64,000 nucleotides of DNA from Shimia abyssi (GCF_003014475.1 NZ_PYGJ01000010.1:1-64000), one strand, 5' to 3'. Numbered from the stretch's first letter, positions 15,764 to 23,907 are shown. Program-made: numbers and translations. Notes: generated from the letters alone by a model not told the origin.

Positions 15764-17214
15764 CCGCCCAACTCCGCAAGGCACAGGTACTTGGTCTCAA
15801 GGTAGTCATCCAGCCCTTGGCTGCCGCCCTCCTTGCCCATACCGCTTTCCTTAAGGCCACCAAACGGCGCTTCTACGGTGGTGATAAGCCCCGAATTTAT
15901 ACCGATCAGCCCATAGTCCAGTTCTTCGTTCAGCCGGAACGCCCGCCCCAGATCGCGGGTATAAGCATAGGCGGCCAGCCCGAACTCTGTGTCATTTGCC
16001 GCCGCAATAGCCTCTTCTTCGGATTCGAACTTGAAGACAGCCGCGATGGGGCCAAAAATCTCGTCCTTGGCAAATTGCATGTCAGCAGTGGCGCCAGTGA
16101 TCACGGTTGGCTCAAAAAACGTTCCACCTAGCGCGTGACGATTGCCGCCCTGCACAACCTCGCCGCCTTTGGTCGTGGCGTCGGCAATCATTTCTTCAAC
16201 CTTCGCAACCGCGCCGTCATCAATCAGCGGGCCTTGCGCTACGCCATCCTGCGTTCCGTCCCCAACAACAAGTTTTGCCGTCGCCTCGCGCAGCTTCTCG
16301 ACAAAGGTGTCGTGAATGCCTGCCTGCACGTAAAACCGGTTGGTACAGACACAGGTCTGCCCCATGTTACGGAATTTGGCGATCATGCCGCCTTCAACGG
16401 CGGCGTCCACATCGGCATCGTCAAACACAAGGAACGGTGCGTTGCCGCCCAGCTCCATCGACACTTTCTTGACCGTATCTGCCGACTGGCGGATCAGTGT
16501 TTTGCCCACCTCGGTAGAGCCGGTGAAGGTCACCTTGCGCACCTCTGGGCTGGCCATGATCGCTCCGCCAATGGCGCGCGCGCTGCCGGTCACGATATTG
16601 ATCACACCAGCAGGAAACCCGACATCCTCGGCCAGCTTGCCCCACACCAGACCGGAATACGGTGTTGATGTCGCGGGTTTTGCCACGACAGTGCAGCCCG
16701 CCGCCAAGGCTGGCCCCAGCTTACGCGCCAGCATGGATGACGGGAAATTCCACGGCGTAATCGCCCCAACCACACCCACCGGGTGGCGCGTCGCCATCAA
16801 CCGCCGGCCATTGATCGGCGCGGGGATGATCTCGCCTTTGGCGCGGCGGATTTCTTCGGCAAACCAGCGGATATAGGCCGCGCCAATTGCAATCTCGCCA
16901 CGCGCTTCAAACAGCGGCTTGCCCTGTTCTGCGGTCAGCAGCTGCGCCAGCGCCTCTTGGTTGTCCATCAGCGCATCGTGCAGCTTGTGCATCAGCCCGA
17001 CACGCTCCAGCAAACCGGTACGCGCCCATGGCTTAAACGCCGCACTTGCGGCGGCAATCGCGCGCTCGGTTTCATCCGCGCCACTGTTGGGAACACTGCC
17101 CAGTGCCGCGCCAGTGGCAGGATTGGTCACTGCAATCTCCGCCCCTCCATCGGCGCCAACCCATTCACCGCCAATCAGGTTGGCCTGCATCATCAAACCG
17201 TTAAAATCGCTCAT
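15760..17214 (-). CDS. NAD(P)-dependent aldehyde dehydrogenase (GabD-like), probable sulfolactaldehyde dehydrogenase
   Basis: A 484-residue aldehyde dehydrogenase of the succinate-semialdehyde type. Catalytic residues are visible: Asn156 in TPWNFP, Lys179, Glu254 in MELGGNAP and Cys288 in GQTCVCTNR; the last two motifs nearly match GabD. In sulfo-Entner-Doudoroff bacteria a GabD-like enzyme oxidises 3-sulfolactaldehyde to sulfolactate, and here it sits between a mutarotase and a sulfolactate-dehydrogenase candidate downstream of the sulfofructose-phosphate aldolase. It overlaps both neighbours by about 4 bases. Succinate-semialdehyde or malonate-semialdehyde oxidation are alternatives; the operon favours sulfolactaldehyde. 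Confidence 0.8.
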   Translation of the reverse strand: MSDFNGLMMQANLIGGEWVGADGGAEIAVTNPATGAALGSVPNSGADETERAIAAASAAFKPWARTGLLERVGLMHKLHDALMDNQEALAQLLTAEQGKPLFEARGEIAIGAAYIRWFAEEIRRAKGEIIPAPINGRRLMATRHPVGVVGAITPWNFPSSMLARKLGPALAAGCTVVAKPATSTPYSGLVWGKLAEDVGFPAGVINIVTGSARAIGGAIMASPEVRKVTFTGSTEVGKTLIRQSADTVKKVSMELGGNAPFLVFDDADVDAAVEGGMIAKFRNMGQTCVCTNRFYVQAGIHDTFVEKLREATAKLVVGDGTQDGVAQGPLIDDGAVAKVEEMIADATTKGGEVVQGGNRHALGGTFFEPTVITGATADMQFAKDEIFGPIAAVFKFESEEEAIAAANDTEFGLAAYAYTRDLGRAFRLNEELDYGLIGINSGLITTVEAPFGGLKESGMGKEGGSQGLDDYLETKYLCLAELGG

Positions 17215-18206
17215 GTGTTTTCCTTCAAAAATACGAATTGCGTGTGTTGGCGATAGCGCTCATCAGGTCGCAATATCGCCTGTGGAAAATGGGCGTGATG
17301 GTTGGCGTCTGGCCAAACCTGCGGTTCCATCGCAAGCCCCGCATACGCCCCCATAGGCTCTCCACTCAGCCCTCCCAGGTCAATATTGATATTCGCACCG
17401 TCATATATCTGAAGCCCCGGTTCGGTTGTGCGGCACTCCATAGACACCCCCGAACGTTGGCTCTTGAGCCATGCGACCGGGCGTATCGCGCCGCGTTTCT
17501 GTGACAGACAGAAATTGTGATCCACAGGATGGGCCTGTTTCAACCGCGCAAACGCGCGAAAATCAAAGCTGGTTCCATCAACATCGCGGACTTCTCCGGT
17601 CGGGATCAACTCACCGTCCACTGGCAAATATTGCCCCGTATCAACTTTGAGCAAATGCTCAGAAATAGTCCGGCCATCATCCAGCACAAAATAACTATGA
17701 TGCGCCAAATTACACAGCGTTGGCGCATCCGTCTCGGCTTCCATCACAAAATCCAGCACACCGCCATCAAGAACCCGGATCGTCACCCGTGCGGTTAACG
17801 CGCCCGGAAACCCCATATGCCCGTCCGGTAACTCATGTGTCAGCACGACATGCGACGCGCTGTGTTCCTGCACCTGCCACAGCCGTTTGCCCATGCTGTC
17901 CAGCCCACCGTGCAAACAGTGCTTTCCCAGAAAATTGCAGGCCAGCTGATGCGTGGCGCCGTCAATCTCAAGATGCCCGTCTGCAATCCGATTGGCGTAA
18001 CGCCCGGCAATCGCACCAAAAAACGGCGAACGGTCAAGGTAAGGTGCAAACTCGGGAAACCCAAGCACCAGCGGCGCGTCATGCCCCTCCAGTCTCAGGT
18101 CCTGCAACACCGCCCCATAGGTCAGCACATGCGCCGTCAGGCCTCCTCCCTCCAGCCGCAGCCGATGCACCGTTTCGCCTGTTGGCATGGTCCCAAATGC
18201 GTGCAT
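17211..18206 (-). CDS. Aldose 1-epimerase family protein (candidate sulfoquinovose mutarotase)
   Basis: A GalM-type beta-sandwich of 331 residues. Recognisable parts are LTYGAVLQDLRLEG at the start, FGAIAGRYANRIADG near residue 65, the catalytic-histidine region NLAHHSYFVLDDGR near residue 165, and the late Glu region MEPQVWPDANHH. Aldose mutarotases interconvert anomers of a free sugar; YihR does this for sulfoquinovose in the E. coli pathway. Its place directly after the Gfo/Idh gene and before the dehydrogenase gene suggests it serves the sugar released by the preceding enzyme. Its sulfonate preference cannot be read from the sequence by eye. Confidence 0.8.
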   Translation of the reverse strand: MHAFGTMPTGETVHRLRLEGGGLTAHVLTYGAVLQDLRLEGHDAPLVLGFPEFAPYLDRSPFFGAIAGRYANRIADGHLEIDGATHQLACNFLGKHCLHGGLDSMGKRLWQVQEHSASHVVLTHELPDGHMGFPGALTARVTIRVLDGGVLDFVMEAETDAPTLCNLAHHSYFVLDDGRTISEHLLKVDTGQYLPVDGELIPTGEVRDVDGTSFDFRAFARLKQAHPVDHNFCLSQKRGAIRPVAWLKSQRSGVSMECRTTEPGLQIYDGANINIDLGGLSGEPMGAYAGLAMEPQVWPDANHHAHFPQAILRPDERYRQHTQFVFLKENT

Positions 18207-18208
18207 CT

Positions 18209-19297
18209 TTACACCTTCACGTCAATGGCCTGCCCGCAACGCGCGCTTTCTTCGGCAGCCTCGCCCACGATCACTGACCACAACCCGTCCAACAGCGTCA
18301 CTTCGGGTGTGCCGTGACCTTGGTTCACCAGATCGCGGAATTTCGCGTGTTGGAAATAGGTCGATCCGTGGTGATCGCCCGCCGACAGGATGGAATGATC
18401 GACCTCGATCTCTTCGCGGATCACGTCCTTGCTGGCGCGGTGTGAAATCTCGATTTCCGAGGCACGCTCGGCCCCGTCCACTGTGAATCGCGCTGGCCCC
18501 GGCACCTTGGCGTCAACCCGCGCCGCCGCCCCTGTAACCGACACCACCTCTTGCCAATAAGACCCTTCGGCAAACATGCACAGATCAAGCATTCCGCGTG
18601 TCCCGTTCTCAAAATCGACAACCACATAGGCGTTGTCGATAATGTCCGGCACGCGCCCCTCGTAGCGCTCGTCCAGATGATTCACATCCACACCCGCGCT
18701 GGCAAACACCCGCACCGGATTGCTCTCGAGCGTCAGGCGCATCAAGTCCCAGAAATGGCAGCATTTTTCAACCAAAGTGCCCCCGGTACGTTTTGAAAAC
18801 CGGTTCCAGTCGCCAACCTTTTCCAGAAATGGAAAGCGGTGTTCCCGGATCGACATCATGCGCGGCGCGCCCACTGTGCCGCTCTGCACCTCCTGCAAAA
18901 GCCGTTGTACGGGTGGCATGTAACGGTACTCCATCGCCACCCATACGGGTGCGGCACGGCCATCGGCCTTGGCCAAAACTTCGCGGCAATCCGCAGACGT
19001 GGTGCACAATGGTTTTTCGCACAGGATGGGCAGGTTAGTTTCCAACAGATCCAGCATAATGGAGTGGTGCGTGTCATTTGGCGCGCCAATTAACACCGCA
19101 TCACACACGCCCGCCGACAGCATATCCTTGTAATCGGCGAACCCCGTTGCCCCGCCCGCAGTTTCAATCGACGCGGCGCGCATCCCCTCATTCGGGTCGG
19201 CCACGGCCGTGACTTCGCACCCCTCCAGCAGGTTGAGGTTACGAATGTGTTCTTGCCCCATCATCCCGGAACCGATGATGCCATATCGCACTGTCAT
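18209..19297 (-). CDS. Gfo/Idh/MocA-fold protein of the sulfosugar operon (candidate NAD-dependent sulfoquinovosidase)
   Basis: A 362-residue Rossmann-fold protein: VRYGIIGSGMMGQEHIRN at the start, ILCEKPLCTTSADCREVL at about residue 95, and AMEYRYMPPVQRLLQEV after it. Ordinary family members are sugar dehydrogenases, but some (GH109, GH188) use bound NAD to cleave glycosides; I recall that GH188 members are sulfoquinovosidases in sulfo-EMP2 clusters. The operon has no GH31-type sulfoquinovosidase, so this protein could supply that entry step. ATG 19297 is preferred; a TTG at 19306 would overlap the isomerase stop. A plain sugar dehydrogenase remains the main alternative. Confidence 0.75.
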   Translation of the reverse strand: MTVRYGIIGSGMMGQEHIRNLNLLEGCEVTAVADPNEGMRAASIETAGGATGFADYKDMLSAGVCDAVLIGAPNDTHHSIMLDLLETNLPILCEKPLCTTSADCREVLAKADGRAAPVWVAMEYRYMPPVQRLLQEVQSGTVGAPRMMSIREHRFPFLEKVGDWNRFSKRTGGTLVEKCCHFWDLMRLTLESNPVRVFASAGVDVNHLDERYEGRVPDIIDNAYVVVDFENGTRGMLDLCMFAEGSYWQEVVSVTGAAARVDAKVPGPARFTVDGAERASEIEISHRASKDVIREEIEVDHSILSAGDHHGSTYFQHAKFRDLVNQGHGTPEVTLLDGLWSVIVGEAAEESARCGQAIDVKV

Positions 19298-19302
19298 TCC
19301 GC

Positions 19303-20685
19303 TCAAAGCTCCAAAACCGGCAGGTTCATGGCACCCGCCACCCCGCGCAACGTGTCAATATGGTCGCCATAGGCCAGCGCCATGTGATGCTCCAAACCGC
19401 ACTCGATCATCCGGTCCAGCACTTCGCCAGTGGGTCGCGTGAATTTCAAAACACCCGAGGTGCCGGTGAATGCCATTGGCCGCGCCTGCATCTCTCCTTT
19501 GGCCAGCACCATCGATGGTACGCCATCCGCCTGGCTGATCCGCATCATGGTCACGGTGCCCGGTTTCAGAGGAAACTGAAACAGCAATGGCTGTTTGCGA
19601 TTGGTGTGAACCGTCGCTTCAGCCTCAAACGCCGGGTCACGCATCGACATGGGCGCCTGTCCGCAATGCCAAACGACCCCTGTGTCGTCCTCTGCATCCA
19701 TGTCCACGATATCCGTCAAAAACACCGGGGCATCAGCGGCCTGCATCAGGATCAACTGGGTCAGCGCCCCGTAAACGTCAGCTTCGCAGGCACAGGGCAC
19801 GCGCGCCTCGCCCAACATCCCCGCCGGTCCGCACACCGCGCCGCCATATTCGGTAAACGTCTCAGGCCAGCACCGAATGGCAAAAGCATCATATGCCCCT
19901 TCAGCGCGCAGCGTGTCCAACCCCGCCTTAAGCCGCAAAGACCGATCCAGCTGCGCCTGATCCACGTCTTCCAACCCGCTCAGCACCTGATCCGCCTCAT
20001 TTCTCAACGCCCGCGCCCGCTCATCAGATGCGTTGCGCGCCTTATCAAACAGGTCGTCCAGCTCAATCGCATCAACCCCGACCTGCGCCAGATCCCGGAT
20101 CGCATTTGCATCATAGGCGCATGTGTCAAAGCCAACCGGATGGGCACCAATGCGCGCAATCCGGTTGCCTTTGACGGCCTCTGCTACCGCGCGCCCTGCG
20201 TCGGTCGCCTCCGGGCGCGCTGCTGCCACCGCGTGGCCTGCGCCACGCGCACCTGTCAACAAATCCTGCACATCGCGAGAAACATCCGCCTCTGGATCGG
20301 CATAGAGCCAGCCAAAGTCGCGCCCGTTGCGCCGCAAGGCATGGCTGGCGAGGTTCAGCCCGCAAAAGGCGTTCAGCCGCAGCCGCCCGCCGAGCCTCGG
20401 TTCGGGAACGGCCCAAATATGCAGCGCCTGTTCAAACGCATTGGCCACCGAAACCACAAAAGACGCATCCGTAAACGTCACCTGCAACACCAGAACCGCG
20501 TCGACATGTCCCTGCTGCAACGTGTCAATCGCCGCTCCTGCTGCTTCGTCATCCATCAACAACACGCGCGGCCCGCACAATTCGTGCCCGCTCGCGTCCA
20601 ACACCGCGAGCATCGCCGCCAACTTGCTTTCAGCATAGGCCACATCAAATGTCGGCCGCGCCAATGGCAGTATTCCAAGTTTCAT
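19303..20685 (-). CDS. L-fucose/L-arabinose isomerase-fold sugar isomerase (candidate sulfoquinovose isomerase)
   Basis: A 460-residue protein with the look of the L-fucose/arabinose isomerase superfamily: an N-terminal Rossmann-like half (VLVLQVTFTDASFVVSVANA, then WAVPEPRLGGRLRLNAFCGL), a central ARIGAHPVGFDTCAYDANAI, and a C-terminal half with FAIRCWPETF, CACEADVYGALTQLI and VWHCGQAPMSM. These match the general pattern in which acidic and His residues bind a divalent metal. In this operon it would convert sulfoquinovose to sulfofructose. E. coli uses an unrelated AGE-family isomerase (YihS) that is absent here. It begins three bases upstream of the aldolase stop boundary with GGAG eight bases before the ATG. 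The assignment to sulfoquinovose is by context. Confidence 0.7.
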   Translation of the reverse strand: MKLGILPLARPTFDVAYAESKLAAMLAVLDASGHELCGPRVLLMDDEAAGAAIDTLQQGHVDAVLVLQVTFTDASFVVSVANAFEQALHIWAVPEPRLGGRLRLNAFCGLNLASHALRRNGRDFGWLYADPEADVSRDVQDLLTGARGAGHAVAAARPEATDAGRAVAEAVKGNRIARIGAHPVGFDTCAYDANAIRDLAQVGVDAIELDDLFDKARNASDERARALRNEADQVLSGLEDVDQAQLDRSLRLKAGLDTLRAEGAYDAFAIRCWPETFTEYGGAVCGPAGMLGEARVPCACEADVYGALTQLILMQAADAPVFLTDIVDMDAEDDTGVVWHCGQAPMSMRDPAFEAEATVHTNRKQPLLFQFPLKPGTVTMMRISQADGVPSMVLAKGEMQARPMAFTGTSGVLKFTRPTGEVLDRMIECGLEHHMALAYGDHIDTLRGVAGAMNLPVLEL

Positions 20686-21720
20686 TCAGTGGTCTCCAAA
20701 ATCGCCATATTCGTGGCGAAAACTCGCATCCCCGGGCGCAAACCGCGCACCACCGGCACCATAACACGCATGTTCCGCCCAATTGGCCGCGCTTGCATCC
20801 GCCAACGCCGAGATATCGGCCATGTACTCCGCCGACGGCCCCTCAAGTTCACGCCGAATGGCATCCCAATCCGGGTAGGCGCCAAACGCATCCAGCCAAA
20901 TCGCCCGCCCCGCCAAAAAGCCTGACGCACCGGCGGCAAAGGCATGTTCCAGAACTTTGCGGAACTCTGGCTTGCCTGCACCTGCGCTCAACATCACCCA
21001 AGGCCGCCCGGCAAGCCGCCCCATCTCGTCAAACACCTGCTGAACCTCTGCCGAACCATCCGCATCTGCGGCATTCACCGGGCTTTCCAGCTTAAAGACG
21101 TCAACACCGTATTCCGGCTTAGCAAACTCCTCGACCGAGGCCAGAACATCGTCCGCCTTCTTGCCCTTCATCTCCACATATTCCTTGGTCTGGTGCGCAT
21201 CCGCCGCCAATGGATAGACCAGCAATTCAAACAGGAATGGAACGTCATAGCGGGCGCATTCTTCGCCAATCCTCTTGACATAATCCTTCTGTGCCTGATT
21301 GACCGCGTCCCCCGCATCCGGACGATACCATGCCAGCACCTTGACCGCGTCACCGCCCATGCGCTTGATCTTGGCAACGGACCACTCGTCGATATCAGAC
21401 GACAATCGCCCCTCTGGCGTTTCGCTGAACAGGCTGTCTTCCAGCGTCACAATCAGCCCCTTTGTCGGGGACAATACGTCAACGCTATGGGGTATCGCAT
21501 AATGCGGGTCCAAGAGCATCGCCGTGCTTTGCGCCTGCAATGTCTCGATCAACAGTCCCTTGAACCGTGCAACCTCCTCCCAAGGGGCCTGCTCCACGCC
21601 CAGATGCTTGGCGATCGGGCCCTTGATCGGCGGGCGTTGATCTACGGCTGTCATTTTAAACAGACCGTTCTCGTCGGCCATACGGCGCAACCCCCAAAGC
21701 TTACCGGGTGTCAGTGTCAT
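20686..21720 (-). CDS. Class I aldolase of the LacD/YihT family, probable 6-deoxy-6-sulfofructose-1-phosphate aldolase
   Basis: A 344-residue Schiff-base aldolase. The start shows FKMTAVDQRPP; the lysines expected in the active site are Lys127 (DAVKVLAWYRPD) and Lys210 (DVFKLESP); the C-terminal motif GASGFLAGRAIW contains Arg272. As I recall the sequences, YihT has GASGFLAGRAVW here whereas tagatose-bisphosphate aldolase LacD has a different GVLCGRATW form, so this protein is closer to YihT. The reaction would yield DHAP and 3-sulfolactaldehyde. The gene overlaps the kinase by 20 bases and has AAGGAGAG before its ATG. Tagatose-1,6-bisphosphate aldolase is the alternative. Confidence 0.82.
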   Translation of the reverse strand: MTLTPGKLWGLRRMADENGLFKMTAVDQRPPIKGPIAKHLGVEQAPWEEVARFKGLLIETLQAQSTAMLLDPHYAIPHSVDVLSPTKGLIVTLEDSLFSETPEGRLSSDIDEWSVAKIKRMGGDAVKVLAWYRPDAGDAVNQAQKDYVKRIGEECARYDVPFLFELLVYPLAADAHQTKEYVEMKGKKADDVLASVEEFAKPEYGVDVFKLESPVNAADADGSAEVQQVFDEMGRLAGRPWVMLSAGAGKPEFRKVLEHAFAAGASGFLAGRAIWLDAFGAYPDWDAIRRELEGPSAEYMADISALADASAANWAEHACYGAGGARFAPGDASFRHEYGDFGDH

Positions 21721-22603
21721 GGGTTCTCTCCTTCAGGAATTCGTCTGTTTCTTCGCGCGTTGGCGCACCTTCCCGACCACCGGGTTTCAGGCATTTCAAC
21801 GCCGCCGCTGCATTCGCAAATTCAATGGCGCGCCGCTCGGTCAGCCCTTCGGCCAACCCCAGCGCCAGCGCCCCGTGCCAGATGTCTCCGGCACCTAATG
21901 TGTCAATTGGTTCGACCTGAAATGCCGGTACATGCACGATGTCACCACCATCCGCGTACCAAACGCCATGTTCACCGTCGGTCACACAGACCCAGCACCC
22001 ATAGCGTTCGCAGATCTGCAACAGGGCCGCCTCGGGCGTCATACCCGGCACCAGATCCTTCAGGCCCTGCATGGATAACGCAGCATGGCTGGCATGGTTC
22101 AGCAATTCGGGATCAATCGGCGCTTCACCGTCCAGCACACCCGGCACCCCGCACTCACGTGCAAACTGAAGCGCATCCCGCGCCGCCGAAACGCGCCGGG
22201 TATCCGTTAAAACCGCGCCCAGCCCTTCAATCCCAGCGAACCAATCCGTGGCCAGCACAAGCCCCTGACCACGGAAGTTCACAATCTGCCGCTCGCCGGC
22301 CGCATCCACATAAACCGATGAATACGAACTGCGCGCACCGGGTGTGCGGGTCACGTTGGACACGTCAACTCCGTCCTTGCTCAACCCGTCCAGCACCATG
22401 TCGCCAATCAAGTCCTGCCCCAATCGTGCGCCAAGGATCGCATGACCGCCCAGCCGTGCCACGGCCACCGCCGCGTTTGCCGCGCACCCGCCGCCAACGA
22501 TCGCCGCGTCCTCGGTCCCGAATTTTTCGGCCCGCTCAGGCAATTCCGGTAAATAGAACAGAAAATCGACCACTGCAGCGCCGACACACAAAACTTTGCT
22601 CAT
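21701..22603 (-). CDS. PfkB-family kinase, probable 6-deoxy-6-sulfofructose kinase (YihV-like)
   Basis: A 300-residue ribokinase-fold enzyme with GGGCAANAAVAVARLGG, the catalytic IDTLGAGDIWHGALALGLAEG and a C-terminal AALKCLKPGGREGAPT. Aligned by eye to E. coli YihV, it keeps the three residues reported to hold the sulfonate: Lys27 (ERAEKFG), Asn109 (GERQIVNF) and Arg136 (LTDTRR, Arg138 in YihV). This is the best sequence-level evidence that the operon handles a sulfonated sugar. It would use ATP to make sulfofructose-1-phosphate for the aldolase downstream. ATG 22603 overlaps the stop of the cytochrome gene upstream by one base, so it may be co-transcribed with that gene. Confidence 0.85.
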   Translation of the reverse strand: MSKVLCVGAAVVDFLFYLPELPERAEKFGTEDAAIVGGGCAANAAVAVARLGGHAILGARLGQDLIGDMVLDGLSKDGVDVSNVTRTPGARSSYSSVYVDAAGERQIVNFRGQGLVLATDWFAGIEGLGAVLTDTRRVSAARDALQFARECGVPGVLDGEAPIDPELLNHASHAALSMQGLKDLVPGMTPEAALLQICERYGCWVCVTDGEHGVWYADGGDIVHVPAFQVEPIDTLGAGDIWHGALALGLAEGLTERRAIEFANAAAALKCLKPGGREGAPTREETDEFLKERTHDTDTR

Positions 22604-23907
22604 CAGGGCACCTCAAGTCCGCTTGGCACCTGATCAGGCCGCCCCAACCGCCCCTTGACCGACTCTGTCCCGGTTAGCGCATGAAGAAAGGCCACGATCT
22701 GGGCCACTTCCGCATCACTCAACGAAACCGGTTCAATATCGGATACCGCACCCAGCCGCGCGCGCTCGCGCTTGTCCTGCATCGAAAGCAAATCTGCTGC
22801 CGACAACCATGGAACCTCTGGCAGAACCGCCATGCTCGCATCCCAAGCCTCAAACGCAGCTCGTGCATCGAGGTGGTGGCGCACGATCCCTTCCAACGTC
22901 GCATAAGCTCCGTTGTGCCCATACGGCCCAGTCAGCGCGACGTTACGCAATTGCGGCGTCCTGAACCGATACGCATCCTCTAAACGGTCCGATGCCCCCA
23001 TGCGCCCCACATCGCGCACAATCGGATCCCACTGGCGTGTTTTGCCGGGTCCAAAATGCGGCAACATCAGCGCATGAAAACTTTGATCTGACAACAACTT
23101 ACCGGAATGGCAAGCGCTGCACTGCGCCTTGCCAAAAAACAGGTCCATGCCCGCCTTTTGCGCCCCGTCCAGCGCTGCTTTATCACCGTTCAGATAGGCG
23201 TCAAACGGGCTGTCGAAACTCTGAAATTCACTGCCCTGAAACGCTGCCAAAGCATTGGCGACATGGGTTATCGAAATATCCAGCGGCTTGTTCACATCCT
23301 CAAACGCTGCCACAAACATGTCCGCATATTCCGGAATCACCCGCACCCGCTTGGCGATAATTGGCCAAACCGCATCAATCCGATCATAGGCCGCGCCAGC
23401 GACCTGATTTTCCTTTGGATCACCCGCCATTTCAAACTGCGACGTCATCGGAAACACCGCCTGTACGGCCAGAATGCTGTCCAACCCTTCGGGCAGCCAT
23501 TCCTGTGCTGGCGTGTCAAACCCATTGTCATAAATCGCAGACTTCGAAACGCGCCCGTCGTGAAACAGAATATCAATGTCACGCGCACCCAAATTCCACA
23601 GCGCGGGTGCATTGCGCGGAATGCGCTTGATAATACGCGTATTCCCTTGACCCGGCGTCCGCTCCGGGCCCAGCCCCATGCCACCTTCGCCAATGCCCAG
23701 CGACAAACCGTCCCCGCTGCCATGCTCGGGGTGATGACAGGTCGCGCAGGCGATGTTGCGATTACCCGACAGGATTGGGTCAAAAAACAACAGCTGCCCG
23801 ATCTTGGCCTTGGCTGGATCAAACTCCAGAAAATCCGACACTTGCAAAGGTGCCGGAAGCGGGTTCCCATACGCGGGCGCGCACGCAAACGCGGCGCAAA
23901 ATATCAA
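22603..23907 (-). CDS. Di-heme cytochrome c peroxidase / MauG-family protein
   Basis: Two haem c sites are visible, IACATCHHPEHG and AQCSACHSGKLL, separated by about 225 residues, with RTPQLRNVALTGPYGHNGAY typical of bacterial di-heme peroxidases and MauG-like enzymes. A short hydrophobic leader (LIFCAAFACAPAYG) before the mature part predicts export to the periplasm. The start is uncertain: the frame runs open to 24348, antisense to a real gene, and no ATG or GTG lies near the leader; TTG 23907 is the nearest usable codon. The stop overlaps the sulfofructose kinase start by one base. Its link to the sulfosugar operon is unexplained. Confidence 0.75.
   Translation of the reverse strand: MIFCAAFACAPAYGNPLPAPLQVSDFLEFDPAKAKIGQLLFFDPILSGNRNIACATCHHPEHGSGDGLSLGIGEGGMGLGPERTPGQGNTRIIKRIPRNAPALWNLGARDIDILFHDGRVSKSAIYDNGFDTPAQEWLPEGLDSILAVQAVFPMTSQFEMAGDPKENQVAGAAYDRIDAVWPIIAKRVRVIPEYADMFVAAFEDVNKPLDISITHVANALAAFQGSEFQSFDSPFDAYLNGDKAALDGAQKAGMDLFFGKAQCSACHSGKLLSDQSFHALMLPHFGPGKTRQWDPIVRDVGRMGASDRLEDAYRFRTPQLRNVALTGPYGHNGAYATLEGIVRHHLDARAAFEAWDASMAVLPEVPWLSAADLLSMQDKRERARLGAVSDIEPVSLSDAEVAQIVAFLHALTGTESVKGRLGRPDQVPSGLEVP

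Noticed and set aside
15760-17214. Methylmalonate-semialdehyde dehydrogenase (IolA) for the inositol pathway
   Set aside because: The catalytic and Glu motifs match the GabD type, and the gene belongs to the overlapping sulfosugar operon.
20157-20170. A third LacI operator copy (GCAATCCGGTTGCC)
   Set aside because: It lies inside the isomerase coding sequence and breaks the palindrome in both arms.
19360-20925. Large open frame on the plus strand over the sulfosugar operon
   Set aside because: It mirrors the isomerase gene on the other strand; its translation is Arg/His/Gln-rich with no domain.
20944-22677. Large open frame on the plus strand over the aldolase and kinase genes
   Set aside because: A shadow of the coding strand in GC-rich DNA; no ribosome binding site or domain.
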